A stretch of 10,402 nucleotides of DNA from JANYCG01 sp031392945. GTDB lineage: Bacteria > Pseudomonadota > Gammaproteobacteria > Burkholderiales > Burkholderiaceae_C. Position numbers and translations under genes: made by a program. Under the pieces are notes generated by a model, which saw only the letters and a list, made by a program, of their open reading frames with translations, searched no databases and had not been told where the DNA came from. The DNA is taken from positions 1 through 10,402 of the forward strand of contig JANMVT010000094.1 of the NCBI GenBank assembly GCA_031392945.1, written 5' to 3'. This document shows positions 1 through 6,728 of this stretch, in pieces. How positions within the stretch are numbered: position 1 is the first letter of the stretch; every line of letters starts with the position of its first letter.

Positions 1-413
1 GGTGGCTGATTTCCAGGGCTTGTGGAACCTTGGTGGAGGAACCAGGGCGGCGCGGCACTCTGCTGTGCGGCTGCCCTCCGCCGTGCGGGCTCCCCTTTGT
101 GGCCGCTGCGCTGGGGGCCCCACCACCTTGATCCTGCCGACGTTGGCGCATGCATTCTGGCAACTACGCAGGCGCTCAAAGCCAATGACGCTGGGGGGGT
201 GGCGCAGCGAAATATTAGGAGGAGGCGGCAGGCCGGGGGACATTCGCGGAGCCGCCCACCCCAGTGTTATCGGCTCCCACAGGCGCCACAAATCCTCAAA
301 ACGCCTGCATGTGAATTTTGACTTGCATAATCCGGCAGCGTAGGCCCTTTCGACAATGCACGGAACAGACGGCCCGCGTCAGGCCAGTTGTTGAACATTC
401 AAAGGAGTCCACC
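1..413. other. Left-edge region without a convincing gene
   Basis: This stretch precedes the first supported gene. The first 240 bases are very GC-rich and open in several frames on both strands. One frame on the - strand starts with ATG at 243-241 and has no stop before the window edge (81 codons), with an Arg/Pro/Ala-rich product. No Shine-Dalgarno sequence precedes that ATG and I recognise no domain, so I do not call it a gene. The + strand frames here have the same biased composition and are equally unconvincing. It could be the end of a small hypothetical gene or an intergenic repeat. The last 100 bases are less GC-rich and must hold the leader and probably the promoter of the gene starting at 414, but I see no clear promoter. 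Confidence 0.4.
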
Positions 414-1070
414 ATGAGCAAACTGCGTGTTGAAAGTTTCAGCATTTCCCTGGATGGCTTCGGCGCCGGGCCGAACCAGAGTGTTGAAAATCCGCTGGGT
501 GTGGGTGGTTTGGGCTTGCACGGCTGGTCCTTTGCGACCCGGACTTTCCAGAAAATGCACGGCAATGCGCACGGCAAGGAGCAAGGCAGCACGGGTATTG
601 ATGACGACTTTGCCGCCCGTGGATTCAAGAATGTTGGCGCCTGGATTCTGGGCCGCAACATGTTCGGCCCCGTGCGCGGTCCCTGGCCCGATTCAAGCTG
701 GAAAGGCTGGTGGGGCGACAACCCGCCTTACCACGTGCCGGTGTTTGTGTTGACCCATCACCCGCGCGAATCCATCACCATGGAAGGCGGCACGGTGTTC
801 CACTTTGTCACAGACGGCATTCACAAGGCTTTGCAGCGCGCCCAAGAGGCGGCGAACGGGCTGGACGTGCGGCTGGGCGGCGGTGTGGCGACGATTCAGC
901 AGTACCTGCGGGCTGGTCTGGTTGACGAACTGCACATTGCCGTTTCACCTGTCTTGCTGGGTGCGGGCGAGCGGCTGTTTGACGGTGTTGACATGTTGGC
1001 GCTGGGTTACGACGTGGCACAACATCTGAGCTCTGGCAACGCGACCCATGTCGTCTTCAAAAAGAAGTAG
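414..1070 (+). CDS. Dihydrofolate reductase family protein (RibD C-terminal-like domain)
   Basis: The 218-residue product is a single-domain member of the DHFR/RibD-C superfamily, a cytoplasmic NADPH-binding fold. Visible landmarks are the first strand with SISLDGFGAGP (residues 10-20), the WILGRNMFGP segment (77-86), the HVPVFVLTHHPRE strand (107-119), and the diagnostic C-terminal block from LGGGVATIQQYL (154-165) through LVDELHIAVSPVLLGAGERLF (169-189). This last block is the hallmark of the YyaP/RibD-C group rather than of true folate-pathway DHFR. The substrate is not predictable; such proteins are usually listed as putative reductases. ATG 414 was chosen over an in-frame upstream start at 318 because a strong AAAGGAG lies at 401-407, and the recognisable fold begins directly after this Met. 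It is a short standalone gene, 82 bases ahead of the next + strand gene. Confidence 0.85.
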   Translation: MSKLRVESFSISLDGFGAGPNQSVENPLGVGGLGLHGWSFATRTFQKMHGNAHGKEQGSTGIDDDFAARGFKNVGAWILGRNMFGPVRGPWPDSSWKGWWGDNPPYHVPVFVLTHHPRESITMEGGTVFHFVTDGIHKALQRAQEAANGLDVRLGGGVATIQQYLRAGLVDELHIAVSPVLLGAGERLFDGVDMLALGYDVAQHLSSGNATHVVFKKK

Positions 1071-1152
1071 GCTTGCCAGCCACAGACAGGCATTTTCAAT
1101 ACAGTTTTCAGACCGCTTTTCAAATCATTGAGAGGCAACCCAGGAGCCCCGC

Positions 1153-1680
1153 ATGTTCAAAACCATTGCCATCGTCATCCTCGTCGCCATCCTGGCCGTG
1201 CTGGCCTATGCCACCACACGGCCGGACAACTTCCGGGTGGAACGCTCGGCCTCGATCAAGGCGCCTCCGGAAAAAATCCATGCCCTGATCAACGACTTTC
1301 ATCAATGGGGCGCCTGGTCGCCGTATGAAAAAATCGACCCGTCGATGATGCGGACTTTCAGCGGCGCGCCCAGCGGCAAAGGCGCGGTTTACGAGTGGGC
1401 GGGCGAGGGCAAGGCCGGCGCCGGGCGCATGGAAATCATGGATGCGCCGGTGCCCGCCAAAGTTGACATCAAGCTGGATTTTTCCAAGCCGTTTGCCAGC
1501 CATTTCACGGCCCAATACACCCTGAAACCTAAGGGCGACAGCACCGAAGTGACCTGGGCGATGTTCGGCCCTGTAGCCTACCTCAGCAAAGTGATGGGCC
1601 TCTTTTTCAATATGGACAAGCTGATCGGCGCGGATTTCGAAACCGGCCTGGCCAACCTGAAAGCGGTTGCCGAAAAATAG
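1153..1680 (+). CDS. Membrane-anchored SRPBCC (polyketide cyclase/START-like) family protein
   Basis: The 175-residue product has an N-terminal hydrophobic segment (about residues 4-20, IAIVILVAILAVLAYAT), either a signal anchor or an uncleaved signal peptide. An SRPBCC/Polyketide_cyc2-type ligand-binding domain fills the rest. Landmarks are RVERSASIKAPPEKIHALI (28-46), the FHQWGAWSPYEKID stretch (49-62), and the C-terminal long helix ending GLANLKAVAEK. Members of this family bind hydrophobic ligands in a helix-grip fold; the ligand and activity here are unknown. The start at 1153 is supported by AGGAG at 1142-1146 and by the hydrophobic N terminus. It follows the DHFR-family gene on the same strand after 82 bases, so co-transcription is possible. 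Its stop lies 11 bases from the stop of the convergent moeA, with no evident terminator between. Confidence 0.85.
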   Translation: MFKTIAIVILVAILAVLAYATTRPDNFRVERSASIKAPPEKIHALINDFHQWGAWSPYEKIDPSMMRTFSGAPSGKGAVYEWAGEGKAGAGRMEIMDAPVPAKVDIKLDFSKPFASHFTAQYTLKPKGDSTEVTWAMFGPVAYLSKVMGLFFNMDKLIGADFETGLANLKAVAEK

Positions 1681-1691
1681 GCGCGCGGGGC

Positions 1692-3077
1692 CTAAATCAC
1701 CCCGTCGAACATCATCACATCCACGCTGTCGCCAGCCGCCACACTGTCCTGGTCGTGGCGCAGCACGATCAGGCCGTTGGCCTGCGTCATGGAACTCAAC
1801 ACGCCCGAGCCCTGGTTGCCGGTGATCCGCACCTGCAAAACGCCGTCGCGCCCCAGGCTCACAATGCCGCGCTGGTATTCGGTGCGCCCTGGGCGTTTGC
1901 GGATGGCGTCCACACTTCTTGCCTGGAGCAGAGGCAGGGCGGCTTCATTGCTGCCCATCATTTGCAGCAGGGCCGGGCGCACAAAGGCCAAAAACGTCAC
2001 CATCACGGCGACCGGGTTGCCTGGCAGGCCAAACAGGATCGCGCTTCGCTTCGAATCTTGGTTGCTATCTATTTGATATCTAACTATGCTTGTTTCACGA
2101 GGGGAATCGCTCATTTTCATTCCAAAATTGGCTGGAACACGCCCTACGGCCATGGGCCGGCCCGGTCGCATGGCGATGCGCCAGAACGCCACGCCGCCGG
2201 AGTCGGCGCAAAGCTTTTTCATCATGGCCTTGGTGTGGTCGGCTTCGCCCACGCTCACCCCCCCGCTGGTGATGATGGCGTCGGCCTGTCCGGCCGCCTG
2301 GCGGAAAGCGGCCTCCAGCGCGGCGGGTTCGTCCGGCACCACACCCAGGTCGATCATCTGCGCGCCCAAGCGTGTGAGCAGGCCATACACGGTGTAGCGG
2401 TTGCTGTCGTACACAGCACCTTCGCGCGGCGCCTGGCCCAGGCTCAGAATCTCGTCTCCGGTGGAAAAGTACGCGACCCGAAGCAGGCGCCAGACCGTCA
2501 CCTGGCCTAGCCCCAAGCTGGCCAGCAGACCCAGAGTGGCCGGGGACAGGCGCGCGCCTTGGGCCAGCGCGACCTGGCCTTTGCGGATGTCCTCGCCCAG
2601 GTGGCGCCGGTTGTCGCCGGGCTGGATTCGCTGGGGCGGGATGGTGATGGTTTGAGTTGCGCCAGCGTCAGCGCCAGTGCTGACGCTGACAAGTTCTTGC
2701 GGCACGACGGTGTCCAGCCCAGCGGGCATGACTGCGCCTGTCATGATCTTGACGCACTCGCCCGCGCCGGCCGCGCCGCGCCAGGCCTTGCCGGCCAGCG
2801 CCGTGCCGACGACCTTGAGGCAGAGTGCCTGGCCGGCGGCGAGTTGGCCGCCATCAAAGGCATACCCGTCCATGGCTGAGTTGTCGTGCGGCGGCACATT
2901 GAGCGGCGAGACCACGTCAGCCGCCAAGACCCGGCCCAGTGCCTCAAAAATTCCGACGGTTTCGCTCTCAAGCACCGGTTCGACCAGGCGCGTCAGGAAA
3001 GCGCCAACGGCGTCCGCGCTAAGTGCTTGCGGGTCATAACCCTGCAACTCGGCGGCGATTTGGTCCAGTGTTTTCAT
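1692..3077 (-). CDS. moeA: Molybdopterin molybdenumtransferase MoeA
   Basis: MoeA uses adenylylated molybdopterin (made by MogA-type enzymes) to insert molybdate and form Mo-molybdopterin in the cytoplasm. The 461-residue product shows the expected order: VPPHDNSAMDGYAF (61-74), the MTGAVMPAGLDTVVPQE segment (112-128), PGDNRRHLGEDI (153-164), the MoCF-type core with STGDEI (205-210) and ITSGGVSVGEADHTK (269-283), MRPGRPMAVG (303-312), LFGLPGNPVAV (348-358), then the C-terminal domain. The ATG at 3077 overlaps the mobA stop as ATGA, which indicates translational coupling; the open frame extends further upstream, but only inside mobA. It is oddly long between RPGRPMAVGR and LFGLPGNP: about 34 residues (314-347) where E. 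coli MoeA has about 7. That insert is A+T-rich at DNA level and matches a dispersed repeat. Active-site motifs on both sides are intact, so the enzyme is probably functional. Confidence 0.96.
   Translation of the reverse strand: MKTLDQIAAELQGYDPQALSADAVGAFLTRLVEPVLESETVGIFEALGRVLAADVVSPLNVPPHDNSAMDGYAFDGGQLAAGQALCLKVVGTALAGKAWRGAAGAGECVKIMTGAVMPAGLDTVVPQELVSVSTGADAGATQTITIPPQRIQPGDNRRHLGEDIRKGQVALAQGARLSPATLGLLASLGLGQVTVWRLLRVAYFSTGDEILSLGQAPREGAVYDSNRYTVYGLLTRLGAQMIDLGVVPDEPAALEAAFRQAAGQADAIITSGGVSVGEADHTKAMMKKLCADSGGVAFWRIAMRPGRPMAVGRVPANFGMKMSDSPRETSIVRYQIDSNQDSKRSAILFGLPGNPVAVMVTFLAFVRPALLQMMGSNEAALPLLQARSVDAIRKRPGRTEYQRGIVSLGRDGVLQVRITGNQGSGVLSSMTQANGLIVLRHDQDSVAAGDSVDVMMFDGVI
2061..2104. 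repeat. Dispersed A+T-rich repeat, copy 1, inside moeA
   Basis: This core runs from TTGCTAT (2062-2068) to CACGAGGG (2096-2103) on the + strand. It is about 36% G+C in a region otherwise above 60%. TATC...GATA arms (2066-2069 and 2075-2078) can form a small stem. On the coding strand it is read in frame as moeA residues 326-339 (PRETSIVRYQIDSN). The same two anchor blocks, exactly 34 bases apart, recur at 5948-5989. The layout resembles, from memory, a short intergenic repeat common in Comamonadaceae genomes. The full insert is probably larger, roughly 2046-2135. Confidence 0.6.
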
Positions 3078-3703
3078 TCCAGCGAGTGCAGTTCGGCCAG
3101 GGTGTTGGCGTTGAAAAACGCGCGCGGGTGGTCGCCGGGCGCATCGAAGGGCACCAGAGCCACTTTGTGCAGCGCCGTCCAAGCGTCGATTTTGCGGCCG
3201 CCGCTGTGCGTGAAATCGGCCAGGCTTTCCAGCAAATCGACCGCCAGCAGGCAGAAAACCGGTTGCGCCCGCATGGCAATTTGCCCATGGCGGTCGGTCT
3301 CAGGCGCGGCGACCATGGCGATGTCGGCGTCTTCGCGGTCCAGGGCCTGTGCGAGGCGCTTGACCAAGTCCAGCGGGAACAGCGGCGTGTCGCAGGGCAC
3401 GGTGGCCAGGTAGGGCGATTCGCAGCGCTCCAGGCCGGTCAGGAAGCCCGCCAGCGGCCCGGCGTAGTCGGCCAGGACATCGGGCCAGACCGTCGCGCCA
3501 AACGCCTCATACGCCGCCAGATTGCGGTTGGCATTGACCATCACCTGCGCCAAGGGGCCACCGTCCTGCATTTGCAGGCGCAACAGGGTGTGCAGGGCCA
3601 GCGGTGTGCCGTTGAAAGTTTGCAGTCCCTTGTCCACGCCGCCCATGCGCGAGCCACGCCCGCCGGCCAGGATCAGCGCGGAGATGTCAGAGAGATGGAT
3701 CAT
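3074..3703 (-). CDS. mobA: Molybdenum cofactor guanylyltransferase MobA
   Basis: MobA transfers GMP from GTP to Mo-molybdopterin, giving the guanine dinucleotide cofactor used by DMSO-reductase-family enzymes. The 209-residue product has the nucleotidyltransferase signature ILAGGRGSRMGGVDKGL (11-27), NANRN (57-61), the PDVLADYAGPLAGFLTGL stretch (74-91), the metal-binding VPCDTPLFP (102-110), and the C-terminal FFNANTLAEL (196-205). The ATG at 3703 is preferred because the family motif begins about 10 residues after it. An in-frame TTG at 3721 would add six residues with no family support. Neither start has a good Shine-Dalgarno sequence. The gene overlaps moeA by four bases (ATGA). Upstream lies a hairpin-rich element with a terminator-like structure, so mobA-moeA may be expressed at a lower level than moaA or from their own promoter. 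Confidence 0.95.
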   Translation of the reverse strand: MIHLSDISALILAGGRGSRMGGVDKGLQTFNGTPLALHTLLRLQMQDGGPLAQVMVNANRNLAAYEAFGATVWPDVLADYAGPLAGFLTGLERCESPYLATVPCDTPLFPLDLVKRLAQALDREDADIAMVAAPETDRHGQIAMRAQPVFCLLAVDLLESLADFTHSGGRKIDAWTALHKVALVPFDAPGDHPRAFFNANTLAELHSLE

Positions 3704-3740
3704 GGATTGGGAGAACGGCAATTTTTCGACGGTCCGCCCC

Positions 3741-3885
3741 TAGAAAAATTAGCCCCCTCGGGGCTGAGCGCTGCGGCTCCAATCCGGCCTGCGCAGGATT
3801 GGACAGCGCGAAGAAGTGCTGCTTCTGGCAGCACTGCGCCCTGCAAGGGCAGCGAACTACGCGAAGCGAGGAGCGTGGGGGCCAT
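3741..3885. repeat. Structured intergenic element with four successive hairpins
   Basis: The space between moaA and mobA is filled by back-to-back inverted repeats. AGCCCC/GGGGCT lies at 3751-3756 and 3760-3765. CCAATCC/GGATTGG lies at 3779-3785 and 3796-3802. AGTGCTG/CAGCACT lies at 3815-3821 and 3829-3835. GCCCT/AGGGC lies at 3838-3842 and 3846-3850. The element ends in GTGGGGGCCA next to the moaA stop. Both ends resemble, from memory, a repeat common between genes in Comamonadaceae (a GGCCCCCACGCTC... start and a CCCCGAGGGG...TTTTT end on the - strand). It is not protein-coding. Confidence 0.6.
3742..3765 (-). terminator. Probable intrinsic terminator downstream of moaA
   Basis: On the - strand a six-pair GC stem AGCCCC / GGGGCT with a GAG loop (3765-3751) is followed by AA and TTTTT (3750-3744). 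This is the classical form of a Rho-independent terminator acting on leftward transcription from moaA. It sits about 40 bases before the mobA start, so it would reduce read-through into mobA-moeA. Confidence 0.6.
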
Positions 3886-3886
3886 A

Positions 3887-5077
3887 TCAGCCTCCTATAT
3901 AGCTCATTTCGACGCGCCGCGCGCCAGATGAGGCATCCGGCGCCATCTCGCTTCTGAGCTGCGAGTAGCGGTCGTCGCGCGCGCCCCAGATGTGGCCGAT
4001 GGCCGATTCAATCTCGGCGTCCGAGGCATCGGCGCGCAGCAGGGCGCGCAAATCATGGCCCTGCGAGGCGAACAGGCACAGGTACAACTTGCCTTCGGTT
4101 GACAGGCGCGCGCGGTTGCAGTCGCCGCAAAACGCCTGGGTTACGCTGCTGATGACGCCGATCTCTCCGGCGGCGCGATCATGGCCTCCGCCAGCGTTGG
4201 CGTAGCCCCAGCGCTCGGCCGTTTCACCGGGGGCGCTGGGCTCCAATTGCACCAAGGGCAGCGCGGCGTGGATCAGTTTCACCACGTCGGCAGAGGGTAA
4301 AACCTCGTTCATGCGCCAGCCGTTGGTGGCGCCGACATCCATGTATTCAATAAAGCGCAAGGTGATGCCGGTGCCCTTGAAATGGCGCGCCATGGGCAGT
4401 ATTTCATGGTCGTTGGTGCCGCGCTTGACCACCATGTTGACTTTGAGGCCGGTCAAGCCGCCTTGCGCGTCAAGCCCCAGGCCGGCGGCGCGCGCGGCTT
4501 CAATGCCTTCAAGCACGTCGGCCACGGGAAAATCCACGTCGTTCATGCTGCGAAACACCGCGTCGTCCAGGGCGTCCAGGCTGACGGTGACGCGCTGCAG
4601 GCCCGCCGCTTTGAGCGCCGCGGCCTTGCGCTTGAGCAGGGAGCCGTTGGTGGTGAGAGTCAAATCCAGCGGCTGGCCATCGACCGAGCGCAGCCGGGCG
4701 AGTTGCCCGATCAGCACTTCAATGTTTTTGCGCAGCAGCGGCTCGCCGCCGGTCAGCCTTATCTTGCGCACGCCGTGCGCCGCGAACAGGCGCGCGACGC
4801 GGGTGATTTCCTCGAACGAGAGCAGGGCGTTGTGCGGCAGGTAGGTGTAATTTTTGTCAAACACCTCCTTGGGCATGCAGTAGTTGCAGCGGAAGTTGCA
4901 GCGGTCGGTGACGCTGATGCGCAGGTCGCGCAAGGGGCGGCCCAGGGTGTCCGACAACAGGCCATTGGCGGCGGTGGGCGCAGACGACCGGCGCACGCCA
5001 GCCGTCTGCGCGGCGACCCGCTGGTCGATCAGGGGAATCACCGGACGGGCTGTCGGGCGCAGATTCAGTTCAGACAT
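3887..5077 (-). CDS. moaA: GTP 3',8-cyclase MoaA (radical SAM, molybdenum cofactor biosynthesis)
   Basis: MoaA is the radical-SAM enzyme that, with MoaC, converts GTP to cyclic pyranopterin monophosphate. The 396-residue product has the SAM cluster motif CNFRCNYC (Cys60, Cys64, Cys67), the RLTGGEPLLR segment (107-116), LTTNGSLL (141-148), VSLDAL (165-170), the RFIEYMDVG motif (241-249), and the C-terminal second cluster Cys317, Cys320 and Cys334 in FCGDCNRARLSTEGKLYLC. It ends in the Gly-Gly tail (SYIGG) that the family needs for activity. The ATG at 5077 was chosen because the open frame upstream reads into non-MoaA sequence. About 43 residues precede the conserved SDTLGRPLRDLRISVTDRC, slightly longer than usual, and no Shine-Dalgarno sequence is visible, so a later start cannot be ruled out. 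The SDR gene ends 79 bases upstream on the same strand. Confidence 0.96.
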   Translation of the reverse strand: MSELNLRPTARPVIPLIDQRVAAQTAGVRRSSAPTAANGLLSDTLGRPLRDLRISVTDRCNFRCNYCMPKEVFDKNYTYLPHNALLSFEEITRVARLFAAHGVRKIRLTGGEPLLRKNIEVLIGQLARLRSVDGQPLDLTLTTNGSLLKRKAAALKAAGLQRVTVSLDALDDAVFRSMNDVDFPVADVLEGIEAARAAGLGLDAQGGLTGLKVNMVVKRGTNDHEILPMARHFKGTGITLRFIEYMDVGATNGWRMNEVLPSADVVKLIHAALPLVQLEPSAPGETAERWGYANAGGGHDRAAGEIGVISSVTQAFCGDCNRARLSTEGKLYLCLFASQGHDLRALLRADASDAEIESAIGHIWGARDDRYSQLRSEMAPDASSGARRVEMSYIGG

Positions 5078-5156
5078 GGGCGCTATTGTCCACTGGCTGC
5101 GCCAACCCTGCCGTCGGCGGGGGATCGGCGCGGCGCCTGGCGCCAGCCACCGTCGC

Positions 5157-5918
5157 TCAAACGCAGCGCGCGCCGTCCACCTCGATGCAGACCCCGCTGA
5201 TGAAGGCGGCCTCATCGCTGGCCAGGTACAGGGCGGCGTTGGCCACGTCCAGCGCGGTGGAAAAACGTCCCAGCGGAATCGTGGCGCGGAATTTGGCAAG
5301 CCGCTCCTCTGTCAGTTCGCCCCCGGCAAAGTCTGATGCCAGGCCGGTGCTAGGGTTGAAAACCGGGTTGATGCAGTTGACGCGGATGTTCTCCGGGCCG
5401 AATTCCGCCGCCAGCGATTTGGACGTGGTGATCACCGCGCCTTTGGAGCCGTTGTACCAGGTCAAGCCCGGCCTGGGGCGCACACCCGCCGTGCTGGCGA
5501 TGTTGATCATCGAGCCGCCGCCGTTCAAGCGGAAAGCCGGCACGGCGTGCACGGTCGACAGGTAGATGCTTTTCATGTTGACGGCGTAACATTTGTCGAA
5601 CTCGTCCTCGGGCACTTCCAGCGCCGGGCGGTTGCGGTGCGTCCAGCCGGCGTTGTTGACCATCACGTCGAGTTTGCCGTGACGTTGCAGGGCGGCAGCG
5701 ACCAGGGCTTTCATGTCCGCCGAACGGGTGACATCCGCCGCAAAAAATGAGGCCATGCCGCCCGCCGCGACGATCTCGGCCGCCACTTTTTCGCCCAGGG
5801 CCGTGTTGACATCGTTGACGATGACTTTGGCGCCTTGCTCAGCCAGCCGTTTGGCGATGCCTTCGCCAATGCCGCCGCCGGAACCGGTCACGATGATGGA
5901 TTTGTCTTTGACGCGCAT
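5157..5918 (-). CDS. Short-chain dehydrogenase/reductase (SDR) family oxidoreductase
   Basis: This is a 253-residue classical SDR of standard length. It has the cofactor motif TGSGGGIG (11-18), Asp36 at the end of the second strand (VNDVN), which suggests NAD(H) preference, Asp62 in AADV, NNAG (88-91), and the catalytic tetrad Asn114, Ser142, Tyr155 and Lys159 (YNGSK). The C-terminal SGVCIEVDGA is typical of the group annotated as 3-oxoacyl-ACP reductase-like or glucose 1-dehydrogenase-like. The substrate cannot be told from sequence. ATG 5918 is preceded by AAGGA at the right distance; an in-frame TTG at 5942 is less likely. The gene is followed after 79 bases by moaA on the same strand, but nothing links it to cofactor synthesis. 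Its upstream region contains the second copy of the A+T-rich repeat. Confidence 0.92.
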   Translation of the reverse strand: MRVKDKSIIVTGSGGGIGEGIAKRLAEQGAKVIVNDVNTALGEKVAAEIVAAGGMASFFAADVTRSADMKALVAAALQRHGKLDVMVNNAGWTHRNRPALEVPEDEFDKCYAVNMKSIYLSTVHAVPAFRLNGGGSMINIASTAGVRPRPGLTWYNGSKGAVITTSKSLAAEFGPENIRVNCINPVFNPSTGLASDFAGGELTEERLAKFRATIPLGRFSTALDVANAALYLASDEAAFISGVCIEVDGARCV

Positions 5919-5947
5919 GGCTGGTCCTTGGGTTGTTGGCAATTAAT

Positions 5948-5997
5948 TTGCTATACTATTAGAAGCAATATATCTATATTCCACGAGGGAAAAAAGA
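5948..5997. repeat. Dispersed A+T-rich repeat, copy 2, between two - strand genes
   Basis: TTGCTAT (5948-5954) and CACGAGGG (5982-5989) occur 34 bases apart, the same geometry as inside moeA (2062 and 2096). TTGCT/AGCAA arms (5948-5952 and 5964-5968) can form a stem. The copy is followed by an A-rich run (5990-5997). It lies just upstream of the SDR gene and could supply A+T-rich promoter sequence, though I see no clear -35/-10 pair. Confidence 0.55.
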
Positions 5998-6002
5998 AGT
6001 TC

Positions 6003-6653
6003 TCATTGGAAACAATCGGGAAATTCAACGCAGCGGGCTGGGTTCGGTCGGCGCAAAGGCGGACGGCAGCCTGTCCATGCTTGACGGCGGCAGGTCAAAC
6101 TGTGGTTTGGGGGATGGCGCCGGGCTGCTGCATCCGCAAGCGGTGGCAGGGCCGGTGTGGCCGGTGACGATGGCGTTGCGGCCACTGGCGCCAACACATC
6201 GGCACGTGGCTGGGCTTGGGCCTCAGCCCAAAACTGTGGCGCGGGCATGCGGGCGAATGGGCATTCGCAGTTGGCCGCAAATCGCCAGGACACGATGTGG
6301 CGGGAGTGGTCGACGTTGGGCTCAAACCGGTTCAGCCCCTCTATCAGTTGCTGCTGCAAGGCGGGGGCGTAGCGCAACAGGGCCTCGTTCCATTTCATGA
6401 TGGTCAAGTGAACAAACAGATCTTCGCCAATGTCGCGGTTTCTGGCACGGCGCGACATGACGGTGAGTTCGCAGCCAATCCAGCCCGCCGGAATGCCATG
6501 CAGGCGCAGTGTGTCTTTCAGCACGACACGAACCAGTTCGCGCTGGATGTCGGTGTGTTGCTGGGTCAGGTTCTGCTGGTCCGGCGGCTGGCTGGCGACG
6601 GCGGCGTCGGCATCGGTGTTTTTGCTCCGGCCGAAGCCAAAAAATTTGAACAT
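6003..6653 (-). CDS. Conserved hypothetical protein, probable 3' frameshift
   Basis: The open frame gives 216 residues of unknown function. After a short basic N terminus and a polar stretch come a compact block (about 35-140) with IQRELVRVVLKDTLRLHGIPAGWIGCEL, a FVHLTIMKWNEALLRYAPALQ helix region, and HSRHIVSWRFAANCECPF, where a CxC pair (Cys129, Cys131) is notable. The organisation resembles hypothetical proteins I recall from Burkholderiales. From about residue 150 it becomes Ala/Pro-rich. The last 35 residues (Cys, Arg and His-rich) look like out-of-frame reading. One extra base near the run of five C (6113-6109) would instead give a tail containing PKPQFDLPPSSMDRLP that stops at 6025. 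ATG 6653 is the natural start, but its Shine-Dalgarno sequence is weak. It lies 75 bases downstream of the aldehyde dehydrogenase gene on the same strand. Confidence 0.7.
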   Translation of the reverse strand: MFKFFGFGRSKNTDADAAVASQPPDQQNLTQQHTDIQRELVRVVLKDTLRLHGIPAGWIGCELTVMSRRARNRDIGEDLFVHLTIMKWNEALLRYAPALQQQLIEGLNRFEPNVDHSRHIVSWRFAANCECPFARMPAPQFWAEAQAQPRADVLAPVAATPSSPATPALPPLADAAARRHPPNHSLTCRRQAWTGCRPPLRRPNPARCVEFPDCFQ

Positions 6654-6728
6654 GCTGGTGGTCGCTGTTGGTGTTGGATTTTGCGGCGGTTCAGAGCTGT
6701 ATGATGGCGGGCCGCCGGTTGACGGGCC

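Noticed and set aside
318..346. TTGACT at 318-323 as the -35 box of a promoter for the gene at 414
   Set aside because: At normal spacing the -10 position reads TAGGCC, and the nearby CATAAT (326-331) is too close; not convincing.
1755..2510. Long + strand open frame opposite moeA
   Set aside because: It is a shadow of moeA caused by high GC; no domain is visible and no ribosome binding site supports it.
3078..3182. Longer MoeA starting at 3182
   Set aside because: The extension lies wholly inside mobA, has no similarity to MoeA, and the ATGA overlap at 3077-3074 gives a natural coupled start.
3704..3721. TTG at 3721 as the mobA start
   Set aside because: The extra six residues have no family support, and the ATG at 3703 places the nucleotide-binding motif at the usual distance from the N terminus.
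4382..5200. Long + strand open frame opposite moaA
   Set aside because: moaA has all cluster cysteines and the C-terminal Gly-Gly on the other strand; this frame shows no recognisable protein.
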